Below are positions 45,391-57,611 of a stretch of 64,000 nt of DNA, piece by piece. The position numbers and the translations under genes are program-made. The notes beneath the pieces were generated by a model. The model saw only the letters and a list, made by a program, of their open reading frames with translations. It did no database searches and was not told the origin of the DNA. The stretch covers positions 22,954,896 through 23,018,895 of the forward strand of contig CM043960.1 in the NCBI GenBank assembly GCA_014529385.2, in the 5' to 3' direction. The number at the start of each line of letters is the position of its first letter. The first letter of the stretch is position 1. This DNA is from Adiantum capillus-veneris (lineage: Eukaryota; Streptophyta; Polypodiopsida; Polypodiales; Pteridaceae).

Positions 45391-47061
45391 ATTGCGGAGA
45401 TACACCTATTTTAATGCATTATTGCAAGCATGATTACAAAACTTTGTCAAGGAGAAATGTCATGCTTTCATATTGCATGAGGTATCCATTGGAATCAAAT
45501 GAAAGTTTAGGCTAAGGGGACCACAAGAAGACTTTTGCTGCCAAAACTGTTCCCTATTTTGATGATTTTTTTCCACAAGGTTCCAATCCGAATTGAAAAA
45601 AGTATATAAAACGGAAGTCGTAGCTTATGAGCTGAATTTTCTTTTCCTTTATTTATTTATTTATTTGGAGCCACGGTTGAGGAGATATGATCAAAATGGT
45701 GGACCCCAGTCTACCCACATCATGCAGGGACATCTCAAACTTTATCAGTTCTTGTTCTGTTTCTTGTGTAACCCTCGAGGGTTCCCTTCACCTATAAAAG
45801 GGGACCTCTTCTTTCTTGAAAACCATTCATGAGGAAGTGAGAGGATTGATGCCTAATTATAATTATCCATAAACAAAGCCTAAGCCTACACTTGCTCCTA
45901 AAGGAAGACTAGCCAGTCTTGTAAGTTATCCTTGTCACATCAACTCTAATCAAAGAAGGTCTTGAACTTGGTGCATCGATCAAGGCTGAAGTCTTCCCTC
46001 TTTTGCTCTCTCCATCATAATGGTGCATAACTCCCAAAGAGTTTGTCAAGGAAGATCTTACTTTGATATTTTGTTGGTTTCTTGTTGTTTATATCTCTAT
46101 TTTCATCTCTCTCTCTAACCAAATCTATCTCTCTCACTCTTAGAAATTCATTCTCCCTACAAATTCTAGGTTCTCCTTGCTACAAGTACATCTCTCCCCC
46201 GCAGTATCCTTATTGCCTATGGGCAATAAGTATCCTTATTGCCTACGGGCAAGAATAGGGCTTGGGAGGAAAAGATCTCTTTTCTTCATTTCTCTTACAT
46301 CTACATTTTGCACATAATAATCCACACGATGTGAATTTCTATTCTTCCACTCTGTGCGATCTATTGCAATTAACATTTGGATTAGTCGTAAAATACACTC
46401 TCAACAACAACGTATAGTGTTTCTTTTTGGCCCAGAAATGCTCAATGAAATACTTCTTTCAACGGATCCCATCATACTACCCCTTATAGACTATAACTTT
46501 TCTTTTGACGTAAGTGTAGTTATCTTGCTATGAACCAAGAGGATTTGTAGAATCAATTAATCTCAATCACTAGACAAAACATATACATTATGGTAAGCAT
46601 AAAATTACAATTCCAAAGAAGAATTCATAGCCTGTTTGGTCGGCAAAGATTGAACGCCATTAACTCATCTATTGACCCTTTCATATTACCCATGATATGA
46701 TACGACCATAGCCTTGCTGTTTTCATATTTGTGCTATTTTGATCTTCTCTTTTGTGTTCTTTTTTTGTGTGTGTGAGTGGTAGAGAGAAAGAGTGGGGCT
46801 TCTTTGATTGCACTTCCTTCCAAACCCTAGACTTCATGGCATCTATGGTATAACTCCTTCATATAGTTTTTGGAGCTCTCACAAACTCTCATAGTCAAAA
46901 GCCCTGTGTTTTCCTGGCAAGATCGCAAACTTCTCAACAACGTGTTGTCAGTGGGTGGGCTCGATGCCCATCAAAGCCTCACTACATTTAGAAATTAAAA
47001 CATTTGAGGGATTGAGGCCCCAGTGCTAATCGCACTTTCATGCTACCACAATATCCTACTC

Positions 47062-47063
<2 letters not shown>
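45027..47063. other. Non-coding stretch with promoter-like motifs
   Basis: TTATAAAAGG at about 45222 and CTATAAAAGG at about 45792 resemble LTR TATA boxes. A 19-21 bp near-duplicate TATCCTTATTGCCTA(C/T)GGGC lies at about 46205-46250. No coding region is recognised. Confidence 0.4.
45333..45389. repeat. (GA)n microsatellite, about 57 bp
   Basis: Pure GA run, preceded by a (GT)n stretch at about 45311-45324. Confidence 0.96.

Positions 47064-47152
<89 letters not shown>
47064..47152. repeat. (GA)n microsatellite, about 89 bp
   Basis: The longest uninterrupted GA tract in the window. Confidence 0.97.
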
Positions 47153-47153
<1 letters not shown>

Positions 47154-49427
47154 CCTAAACCCTAGTGGACCTTTCTTTGGAGTTCTATGGAAAGGAAGAT
47201 GTCTACACGCCTTGTTCTTTGTATGGTTAGAATACGGGCTTCCTCCCAAGCAAGTCATGTTGTTGCACACCCCTGCCGCTATTGCCTCGCTCTCTGCATA
47301 CCTTGTTTGTAATGCCAAGGAAAACCCAAGGGGGTCAGGGACCTAGGCCAAGGGCTGGCTGCCAGGTGTGGACAGGGGATTCTAAATCTAAATGGCCAAG
47401 GGCCTATACAACGGGTGGTAGGATGGAGAATCCTCAAGGCAATTCCCCGAGTTCCCACATTGGTCTCAAAGATCAGAGCCTTTTTTGATAAACTAGAGGT
47501 ATGGTCTCTCTCTCCTAACCTGCATGCATGCAAAGCCATGGAGGGGCAAGCAATGAATCTTAGTCGTGTGCAAGACCGCTTAGGCTGGGAGGGAGTCGAA
47601 TCTCGACCGGGTTCAAACACTGTGAGGGTGGGCTCCTCTACCATCTTTGGCATTTTGACTTGGAAAATCCATGGGGAGTGTATCCTAGCATTGTGTACAA
47701 TTATCTCCTTGTGAATTGACCTAAGGTTACAGAGTCATAGGTCCTTATTCTGGACTTAGCATGATTTTAAATCCTTCACCAAAAACAAAGGTACGATGCC
47801 AAACAAATTGAATTTTTGAAGAGTTATACCCATTGCGATGAAGCCACTGGTCCAAAAAAGGGCTGAAGTTGGTTTTAGAAGATGAGCATATGATGAGTTG
47901 ATAGTCAAGGGTTGGATGCCCTGTACTAGTGTACTAGATATATAAAGATCTTTGAAGTCTTGCATTTCACACAATCATATGTTTGAACTTATATACATTG
48001 TTTATCATTGCACAATATGAGAGCTATAATCCTTAATTGGGTGAAAATAGCTTTTATATATCAAATTGAATGCATAAGGGGGATGCAATCCTTGATTGGG
48101 TACAAAGTAGTCCTAATTGTGTAATTGTCTTTTTTTAAAATTTTTATGTTTTTTTAAAAGTTTTTTTGTGATTTGTGATTTTTTGAAACCCCTTTTTATA
48201 AAAAAATAGAATTTTGACTTTTTTTTATTGTTTTGTGATTTTTAAATGGTTTTTGTGTGTGTTTGGCTTTTTTTTCAAAAAATTTAATAAATTTAAACTA
48301 CCTGCTTATGCTTACCTAGCTGCGCGTGGAGTAGCATTGACTTCCAGCGCTGACGTGGCCGGCCTAGCGCGCAGTGAATGGCGAATGCTGGTTAGGCGCG
48401 CGGGGTCCGGGCTGAAAGCGTGACAGTGAGAGAGAGACTAGAGAGAGAGCGTCTGTGTAGGCCTGTGGGCCTTGAGGCACGAAGCCCCGAAAAGGAGAAG
48501 CAGTGCGCGTGTATAATGTGTGCTGCAGTCGAGAGTGGGCGAGAACTGCGGGCCAGGTCAAGCCAGGCCAATGAACGCGCGTGGAGGAGAGAGAGAGTGG
48601 GCAGCGGGCTCACTGGGGCGCGCAACAGAGACGAGAGAGGGACGGAAAATGCCAAGCAAGCGGACAGAGGGGTTACACGACAAAGAGGGAGGGCTCGAGT
48701 GTGTGTATGCGTGAGCTACGAGCAAGCATGGCAGGCCAGAGGGATAGAGAAAGAGTTAGAGGGATTGAGAGGGGGAGGAGAGAGGGTTAATTATCCTTAT
48801 TGGGGGAGAGAGAAAGAGAGAGTTGGTTAATAAGCGGATAGAAGAGGAGAGAGAAAGTAAGAGAGAGATGGGGGTGGATAGAGTAGAGAGAGAGGGGGAA
48901 GGAGAGAGAGGGTTGATAATCGTGCTTTTGGGAGGGGGAGGGTTTTTTTTTTTTTGACAAAGTTGAGCCTTAGCACCGCAAGGCATAGTTCCCACCGCGA
49001 GCTCGAAAAAATCAAAAATCACCTACCACGAACGTCGACGCCGTACTGGACCACACGTTAAGGTTCAAAAAATCCCACCGGTCCGCACTGAAACTCCAAA
49101 TTCATTTTATTTATATTTCCGAACGTCCAAAAGTGCCAAAATTAGGCCGAAAATCACCCGAGACCACAAAAAATCATCCAAAAATCCCAAAAATTACCAA
49201 AAAAATCTCTTTAAATCATCGGCAGTCACAATTGAACACTTTCGACATGCATAAACACACCAAAATAACAGTTTTTACCGAAAACGCCAGATTCGACAAA
49301 ATCATCAACCCGGCCCCCAAAAATAGTAAAACGCTCAAAATTTGGCAAACCAAAGCCCAAATTTGCTCGAAATTAAGCCATAAACACATAAACATTTTCT
49401 GCTAAAACATATAGAAAGTCATAAAAC
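47153..49427. other. Non-coding stretch, compositionally uneven
   Basis: 47153-48100 is mixed sequence. 48110-48300 is very T-rich. 48400-48950 is GC- and GA-rich with many imperfect GAGAGA runs on the plus strand, ending in a T run at 48943-48954. 49020-49400 is A/C-rich with repeated AAAATC-type words. A minus-strand open stretch at 47279-47653 has no recognised family. Confidence 0.45.
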
Positions 49428-50340
49428 TTACAAATTCATTCTTTGCAAGCTACTAAGAAGAGCTATCTCTAGCACTCGTGTAGGATCAATAACTATACAA
49501 AGCACACTACAATGTTTCTCTCGATCAGTGGAGAATCTCTCTTTTTTAGCATCCATCCAAGCGACCGTTCTATGATTACCGTCCCAGACGTAGAATATTT
49601 TATTAGAGAGAACTTGAAGATTTGGTCTTTTAGAAAGCTCAATTTCAAAATCTTTATGTATATCAACCCATATTGGGTCCCATGAAGTAAGAAGGTCCTC
49701 TGCAAAATAGATAAGCATAGACAGAAAAGCATACTGAACTACTATTTATGAGAACAACAAAACACACAGTAGAAACAGACAAAAGGAAAGATCAAAGTAG
49801 AGAAATGAAATACATGTAACATAAGCTTCCTCCCTCTTGCAATTCCAAATTGAAACAATAAAAGCTCCTTTTTCTTGCATGTAGCCTTTCTTTGCAAAAG
49901 TAGATTTCAATCCGCTAGCATCATCTCTTAAGCCTCTCACCCTTGCATAGGGGATCAATCAACATAAAGGAATAGGTGGACAATCAAAATAACTAAACAT
50001 GCGAGTACATTGAAGAATATCTTGTCCTCTATGCATGTAAAGCTTGTGCTCATCCCCTGTATCAGTAGCTACTGCTACTTCATCTCTGACGACATGAGGC
50101 ACTATTTGTAAACATGCTTCTTGTGGGGCAAGAGATTCATCACCTTCATTTATGGAGCCAAGCACCAAGTCTTGACTTTGCATCTCCTCTTCCTGTGTCT
50201 CCAAACCTTCTGTCATATCTATGACAGAGACTGCACTTATTTGATCATTGCTCTCTAAGATACTGGAAGCTTGAGTTGAAGAAAGTTGTCTCCCTCTGTG
50301 ACCTCGTCCACGAATTGAAGGACTTGCAAAACACAACCAA
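49428..50340 (-). pseudogene. Uncharacterised gene remnant with ParB-like DGNHR motif
   Basis: Minus-strand coding-like segments. 50336-49959 (126 codons) has an Arg-rich start (IRGRGHRGRQ) and an acidic middle. An in-frame TGA at 49961-49959 follows, and the frame then continues with GLKSTFAKKGYMQEKGAFIV. A probable intron (about 49800-49710, acceptor ATTTTGCAG) leads to a segment with TSWDPIWVDIHKDFEIEL and YVWDGNHRTVAWM. D-G-N-H-R followed by a hydrophobic helix resembles the ParB/sulfiredoxin-fold core, a weak similarity. Function is unknown. The in-frame stop and lack of a clear start argue for a pseudogene or captured fragment. Confidence 0.45.
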
Positions 50341-50370
50341 AACCAATTTATTTACTTCACTAAAATTTCT

Positions 50371-51186
50371 TCTAAGCATCCATGCCGATAAGGATGCCTA
50401 GATGCAATCCAAAAAATCAAAAACTTTATCTTATTGATCATCCACCAAAGCATCCACGTCGGTGTGGATCGCTAGAGGGAGCTAACATATTAAAAAAAAC
50501 ATGACCAATTATAAAATTTTATTTTAAAAAATTCCTTCTAGCCATCCATGTCGGCGTGGATGGCTTGAGGGAGCTTAATAGAATGAATCACTACAAAAAA
50601 AAAACAATGTCGCAAGAAACTCCTTCTAGCCATCCACGCCAGCGTGGATGGCTACAGATAGTTCTGAGAAAAGCTATGCAACTTTGCAAATCTCCAGAGA
50701 GAGCTTATATATAGATAAATTCACACATTCAAAAATTCCGTCTCTACAGACAGTTTTAAAAGAAGCTATGCAACTCTGCAAATCTCCATTGAGAGCTTAT
50801 CTATAGCTAAATTCTCATATTCAAAAATTCATTCTAGCCATCCACGCTAGCTTGGATGGCTACAGATAGTTCTAACAAAAGCTTTGAGACACCATAAATT
50901 ACAAAAGCAGAAGAGGGTATGTCGTAGTTTTGTTTATCCAAGAGTTTAGGCCTACAATGCATCTCTACTGTAGTTTAGTTTATCCTTGTGCAATCCTTAG
51001 AAAGCTCTACAGAAGGTTGTTGTAGTTTAGTTTATCCTTCTGCAATCGTAGAAAGCTTTACAAAAGGTTTTTGTATCCTGTAAAAGGGTGAATGGTTTAA
51101 ATTAAAACCAGTAGCCTTACACGAATTTATCTTAACATTGAAAAAAAAAAACTACCTGTAGCCATCCATGCCAACGTGGATGGCTA
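50371..51186. repeat. Six dispersed hairpin (palindromic) repeats
   Basis: Copies at 50371-50402, 50449-50473, 50540-50565, 50627-50654, 50835-50862 and 51159-51186 share the core AGCCATCCA...TGGATGGCT. Copy 4 is a perfect 13-nt inverted repeat around a 2-nt centre (TAGCCATCCACGC then GCGTGGATGGCTA). Others carry one to a few mismatches, some at the centre and some in the arms. Spacing is irregular (about 80 to 325 bp). Confidence 0.92.
50655..50834. repeat. Two ~85-bp spacer repeats between hairpins
   Basis: GAAGCTATGCAACTCTGCAA (50762 on) and its counterpart near 50676, with GCAAATCTCC, GAGAGCTTAT and TTCAAAAATTC shared. The hairpin and its spacer may therefore have duplicated together. 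Confidence 0.8.
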
Positions 51187-52289
51187 CAAGTAGTTTACAA
51201 AGGTACCTGGCAGGAGGCTTTCGGGCCGAGGAAGACTCCCTTCTCCCCATGACAAATTGTATTCAAACTCCAAGCTTGGGTTTAGGGTTCTAGTAGCACT
51301 TAAAGCATGCTTAAGACTTGAGAGAGATCAATGAATGTTGAAAGCAAGATTGCTTGTAGTTGAAGAGGATTGCATAACGCAGAGCGCCTCAAAAGGCGTT
51401 AGAGTGAGTAGCGCAAGGCATGAGATTAGCACATGAGATTAGTGCAAGGCATGAAAGTAGCGCTAGGACTTGGATTAGCGCATGAGAGTAGCGCAAGCGT
51501 GTTGCAGGCAAGATAAACCGCAGAAGGAGAAAGCAATATAAAATGCAGGATATTTAAGGGGCCTGAGAGTTGCGTAGAAGAATAATTAAAAGAACGCTTG
51601 AGAAATATTAAATTAAAGCTACAAAGGGCTTCACCCTTTCAATACTGGGTGCCCAAGATTGGGCGCCTCGCACATGCGCTGAGGTGGGAGACGGGCGGGT
51701 TGAGCATTGGAGGCAATCATTAACGTCAAGCTCATCAACCAATCGGCCAAGTCCCTTTTCATGCCAGCTCAGCGGAAACATTAGGACCAACCCGCTTGGT
51801 GTGTAAACTCCAAAAGGGGATGGGCAAGCGCTCAACAGTGTGTAAACACTCTAAAATTTGGTTGGAGAGGGAATTTGGGATTTGTGCATGGGATATTGAA
51901 AAGGGTATGTGAAATTGGGTTGTCATTACTATGCACGATTGACTTAAAATCTTAAAACTCAAAGAAGGCTTGTTTTTTCAATTAAAAAAAAAGGAAAGAC
52001 AACTCGTTTTTTCAATTGTTTTTAAAACTAAAAGCAAGCTCTTTTTTAAGATACTTTATATTTTATGTTGTAAATATTTTATATAGTGAATTATTTTTAT
52101 TATAATATATTTTATAAAGCTATGATTGTTTTCGTGAGAACATGAACGTGTAATCCTCTCGGCGACTTGTGGTTATGAATAGGATTTTTAGCATTTATGT
52201 CTATCTATTTACACCGGTTGTATCAATCAAAACCATGCCACTGCTTTCTAATATTTCTTACCTTCTGCTCAGCACACTGTTAACCCATG
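51187..52289. other. Non-coding stretch with degenerate repeats
   Basis: 51380-51510 has degenerate repeats of AGTAGCGCAAGGCATGAGA-like units, about 24-30 bp. 51970-52130 is AT-rich. No gene is recognised. Confidence 0.5.
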
Positions 52290-55200
52290 GGGAGATGAAT
52301 TACAGTTTTTGGTCCAGGGCGTGGACAGAAGCTAGTGCTTATGTTTGATACCAAAATTTATTCTTTAACAGTTTCTTCTTTGCAAGAACATTTTGGGCTT
52401 CGTAATGCTAATTTCTGTGTTCGTCCATTAACATTATCTGGACCGCAGGTCAAGGTAGAAGCTACTATATCATCAGATGGTGAACAAACTTTTATGCTTG
52501 ATCATGAGCATCACCAGTTCTACAAGGTGGATATGAGAAGTGAGGATTAGATTGATGCTGGCATTGGCAAAGTTTCTCAAGACAAGAAAGACAACAAAGT
52601 GCCTCTCTTAGAGATCAATGCGAGTGTGATTGACATGATAAAGTGCATGCCATTGCAAAGAAATTTATATATTGCTCTTCATCAAGCCAAGAAAGTGGTC
52701 TCTTTTGATGAGCTCCCGTCTCATTATGATGGGTATATTAGTTTTGAATTACCGCCATCTGGTCATTCTTCAGGTAAGAGTGGTATGGAGCAAAGACATG
52801 ATAGTCACATATGGACAGAGTATGTCACTTGTAGTAGTGATAGTTTCGATGTTGTTGTCAGATTCAGTAGATGCTCTCGGCATTTGTGTTGCATCAACAT
52901 TGATTGTCCATTTTATTTGCGCTCAAATATTTCCAATGAGTCGGCTTGTTAAATCTAGTCCTAAAGGATTGATCTCTTCTCAGTATGGCACACTGGTATG
53001 CACTCATTGTGGACAAATTCCCGAATGTGTTTCTACATGTCCTGCAGTTATTTACTATTGTTTTCCTAGAGATAAACATAACTATACTAGGTGTGCTTTG
53101 CATCTTGGAGAACATAATCACCCATGTGCAGAAGGGAGGAGTCGGATGGTTGAAAGTCACATAGATGAAATGTTGCTTGATTGTGCAAGTCAAGATCCTT
53201 TGGTGACTGCAAAACAATTGGAGCGGGCCACCACTCATGATCTTATCATGGAAAAGCTTATTGGAGCAGGTTCAACAGCAAGCTCTATGATTGAAGATTT
53301 GGAATTTGCGGAATTCCTTAATAGTGTGACTCCCCTGTCAAATAAAAGGAGAGTGGAACAAAGCTTGAAGTTTGCAAAAAGATCAAAGAATATCACTTCA
53401 AAGGGTCTTGAGGTAGTGCTTGACTTGAAAAGCAAGTGTAGATATCCTTTCATCCATAGAATCCTTTCCCAGGCCAATTGGGTGATAAGGTATAACCTCA
53501 TGTATTTAAAATGTCAATTAAGGGACCGGGCAGTGGAGTTGAATTGCTGAATCAGAGGCGCACTGGAGGTAATTTAGAGCAAATGTGTGGGTGCACTTTG
53601 ATCGTGTTCACCATGTACAAGGATGGCCGACTATGTCAGCGCATGTCTATGACCCTTACGTATGAGAGCTGCTCACCATTGCAACTGCTGAGTTTAGCGT
53701 GGAAAATAAATATGCTCAGATTGAATTTTGAAAGATGCTGAACAATGTGGTTAAGGAACAGGGTTTTGATAAGCCTGAGTTCAGGGGATTTACGACATAT
53801 GAAGCAAGTGCCAATTGGATTGTTGTGCGTACTGTTTATTTTGGAGGAGCAAAGAAGTCTATTCCAAACAAAGAGAGATCATGTTTGTTTCATTGGGAGC
53901 AACGTATGGTTCGACATACTATCAAGTGCATCCGGCCCGCATTTCAAGAGGAGCACAAGATTTTGTGCCGCAAGTGGAGAACTGCACCTATAGAGAATGC
54001 GGCTAAGCATTGTAAGGGAGAGCTTAGAAGATTTTGGTAAACAACAATGGCCATTGAAGGGGAGATTGCTTCATTGGAGACATGGCTGGCTTGGTGGGAT
54101 GTATGAGTGCCTCATTGGTGGGAAAGATTTGTATCACAAGATGCTGCAAGAATCTTTGTCCCTAACACAAACTTGTCTGAGTCAAAACATGCTAGTATAC
54201 GTGCCTCTGTTGGTTATAAGGATCACAAAAGTTTGTATGAGGAAACATGTGCAGTTATGGCTTTAGCTGTGCTTCAAAGTGTGAAATATATTGCCTATTT
54301 GAAAGGCGTTGGAAGCTCCACTGGTCTCGTCATTAAAGATTTGGAAGATCGCTTCACGAACCGACCTTCATCTGCTTTAGTGGCAGTAGGAAAGAAACTA
54401 GTTGACCTCACTCATTCTTTAATGCATGAAATGGGTGTCAATAGTCCTGAAATGAATAGAAATATAATCCAAGAAACGAGTATTAGAAAAAAGAGGCCAA
54501 TTTTTGCTGATGCAAATATTGTCTTGGAGGAAGATAGTCATAGGCCAGAGTATGTTACAATGACAACTTCAATTGGTGGGCTTCAGCACAAAAAAAAACT
54601 TCAAGGGATGTACCATATCCCGAAGTAAATGTAGCAAAGTTAGTTTGGGCAATAAGGAGAATAGAACCTGGGCAAAAGATGACTTGTTTTGGTGTGGTGT
54701 CAAAAGATGGAGATCAATGTGGGCGGTTCATTAAGGATTGTTCAATGGATGCCAAAAGAGGGGTGCCAGCTCCCTGTTTTTGGGGTCGCAGAAAATATCC
54801 TCCATCTGGTTCACAACAGGGAGGCCTTGTGGAAGGGTTCATTTGGTTTTGTAACTCCAATAACATGCACACCTGGAAGGTTCACAATATAGTTGAAGGG
54901 CCGCCAGGTCCAGCTCCAGGTGTTTGGGTGGTCTCGTAGAGGGCAAAAATTTGCAACCCAAGAGGTAACGCAATTGCAAGCCAATGGTTTTGTTTTGCAA
55001 GCAGGAGTGACATCAGCAACAAGAATGCATGAAACAGTTCCATTGAACCAAAAAGTTCCTAGCAGCATCCGTCCCAAATTTAGAGATGGAAAGATTGTGA
55101 AATGGAGATCACGATTAACAAAGGAGTTTCATGGCAAGATTGAAGTGGGTAGAACCATGGCAGCAGAGTTGGTGCGAGAGGTCATTGTGGTTTGCAATGA

Positions 55201-55500
55201 AACACATGTTTTCTATGTTAAGACTGTGGGTCACGTGCAAAGGGAGTGACATACTCTGTGACAATGTCAAATTTTCCTAGATGTACTTGCGAGGATTTTC
55301 AAAACCGAGAAAGCAAGCACCTTGTGTAAGCACATTTACTTCATATTTTTGCAAGTACTTGGCCTTGATCCTTATGCTCATGAGTTCATGCATCAGGCTG
55401 CTCTAACAAAATTGGAGTTAGTCCAAGCACTTGGAGGTTCACGGGTGCTTGCTGATGCAGCCTTAAAGGCTTGTGGACCTTGCAATGGTTTTGAGTAGTT
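52290..55500 (+). pseudogene. Zinc-finger/SWIM transposase-like gene, decayed
   Basis: At least three frames and several stops (for example 52548-52550, 54038-54040, 54626-54628) must be crossed. In order: an N-terminal region; a Cys/His cluster (CCINIDCPFYLRSN, then YTRCALHLGEHNHPC) like the WRKY/FLYWCH-type DNA-binding fingers of MULE transposases; a basic helix region; a possible catalytic region (EASANWIVVRTVYFGGAKK, SCLFHWEQRMVRH); WWERFVSQDAARIFVPNTNL; and a C-terminal SWIM finger near 55280-55350 (CTCEDFQ then, after a frameshift, CKHIYFIFLQ). Finger, core and SWIM in this order are typical of Mutator-like transposases. Assignment to MULE is inference; no terminal inverted repeats were found. 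Confidence 0.55.
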
Positions 55501-55886
55501 TTTTGGATGATATGTGCTTATGGGTATGAACTTTTGCCCCAAATATTCTCGTGCGACAGTAATTTGTTTGTTGCGCTCTCCATTTTGATTTGTGGATGCA
55601 ATACACCTTTTCGGTTAATTTCAATGTTGATGGAAGGTTTTTGGCATGTGTTAGTGATAAAACAATATTAAAAAATATTTTTATAGGTAATAGAAACTAT
55701 GTAGGGAGTGTCTCTAACCAATAAAAGTCCAAGATATATACAACTAATATATTGCACAAGGATATAAAAAAACATTGCAAGTTTTGCAAAGTTTATGGTT
55801 TGCTCAATTTTGTGTCAAAAAGAATTATAAGTTTTGCTCGGTTTATGGTTTGCTCGATTTTATTGGCTCAGATTTTGGGATTCCCC
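55501..55886. other. Non-coding stretch
   Basis: AT-rich with a partial duplication of GTTTTGC(A/T)(A/C)(A/G)GTTTATGGTTTGCTC at about 55781-55855. No gene is seen. Confidence 0.5.
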
Positions 55887-57405
55887 AGTGTGTTCACACA
55901 CATCACTAGATGCCCTAAGGACATGATCAGTCCACAAAGGGGAGTAAGCCCAAAGCTTTGCGGAAAGCTTCGAACTTCTCACGAGACAATGCCTTTGTGA
56001 AAAGATCTGCAAGGTTGTCCTGTGTTGGCACATAAGCCAAGCTGATCTCTCCTGCTGAGAGACACTCCCTGACATAGTGGTAATGCACCTCAATGTGCTT
56101 TGTAAGAGCATGAAAAACTGGGTTCCTTGCAACTACCAATGCGCTCTGACTGTCAGTGTAGATAGTGTTGGCAGTGTCCTTTCCAACACCCAAATCGTCC
56201 ATAAGGTGTCTAAGCCATACACACTTAACCGTAGCTGTGAGGACTGCCCTATACTCAGCCTCACAACTAGAAGTGGCCACAGTAGGTTTCTTCTTGGTCA
56301 ACCATGACATACATGAACTACCAAGCTTGAAACAAAAACCACTAGTGAACACTCATGTATCAAAACAACCAGCCCAATCTGAGTCCGAAAAAGCATGTAA
56401 GTCTGGCGGCAATGATCCCCCCTTGGAATAAAACAAGCCAAGATGTAAAGTGCCACTCAAGTAGTGGAAAACACTCTTGACAGCCTGCCAATGCTTAGAC
56501 CCTAGGCTATGCATAAATCTGCTGACCTGTGAGATTGCAAATTGAATATCCGGCCTCGTGTTGCATACATAAATGAGGCATCCAATAGCAGTTTGATAAA
56601 GAGTGACATCTGCAAGATCACCAACATCATGAAGACTCAATTTCAAACCTGTTTCCATGGGAGTGGCAATAGGTTTGCAATCCTGAAGTCCAAACTTACA
56701 TAGCAATGTCTCTATGTAACTTTCTGACACAAGGCAATACCACCATCACACTGCTTAAATTGTATACCCAAGTAATGATGCAACAGCCCCAGATATTTCA
56801 TCTTGAAAGTAGCATTCAAATCAGCCTTAAATTCAACAATAAGTCTCATTTGGTCCAGTGATCAGCTAATAATCTACATAAAGAACCACAATGAGAATTA
56901 CATCACCCTTACGCTTTACATACAATGCACTTTCTGTTGGACTATTACAAAAGCCTCGTTTGACCAAATGAGTGTCAGCCTTCTCATACCAAGCACGAGG
57001 AGATTGCTTCAACCCATACAAAGCTTTATTACATTTGCACACCTTATCCTCTTGTCCTTTTTTGACAAAATCGTGAGGCTATGTTACATAAACTTCCTCA
57101 AATATGTCACCATTCAAGAAAGCAGTAACTCTGACTGTTGTACATCCCAATTAAAATGAGCTGCCAATGCACATAAACAACGCACAGTAGTCATATGACA
57201 AGTGAGAGCAAAAGTCTCTTCATAATCTATGCCTTTTTGTTGTGCATAACCCTTTGCAACAAATCGTGCCTTATAGCAATCAATCTCACCATCCGTCTTG
57301 CATTCAACTTGTAAACCCACTTTGTACCAATGGCCTGTTTGCCAAGAGGCAAATCACATAAAGTCGGTGTGTCATTTTCTATAAGTACATCATATTCTGA
57401 TTGCA
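55887..57405 (-). pseudogene. Copia C1 RT and RNase H, third copy (3' part)
   Basis: Same family as 28465-33548. It starts with 22 bp of LTR (AGTGTGTTCACACACATCAC), then jumps over about 77 bp (LTR start and polypurine tract) into the 3' end of pol. RNase H (56352-55927: AGEISLAYVPTQDNLADLFTKAL, SSCEAEYRAV) is better preserved than in the other copies. RT parts lie at 56730-57320. The element is interrupted at about 57405 by the plus-strand copia C2. Confidence 0.9.
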
Positions 57406-57611
57406 ATTTTTTTAGGGGTTTTTCGCACAAGTTTTTGAACAGGTCTCCAAAGTGCAGTATACAGAGATTTACTGTACAAGTACAGTGGTTGTATGTACGC
57501 TTGATTGTGGACACTCGTTGAGTGTAGAAAGCGTTACAGGTACCACGATAGAAGGTTCAGCAGATTTGCAAGTTTTTGCAGATTGCAGCTATTTTGTCTT
57601 AGTGCTTCAAG

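Noticed and set aside
43359-47063. Complete 3' LTR for the Asp-primed Ty3 element
   Set aside because: LTR-start-like sequences exist at 43359 and 45027, but neither region matches the sequence before the primer site at 34017.
47279-47653. Minus-strand 124-codon ORF
   Set aside because: No domain, no copy elsewhere in the window and no flanking gene signals; kept only as a note.
50371-51186. CRISPR array
   Set aside because: Repeats are palindromic, unevenly spaced (about 80-325 bp) and in plant DNA without cas genes.
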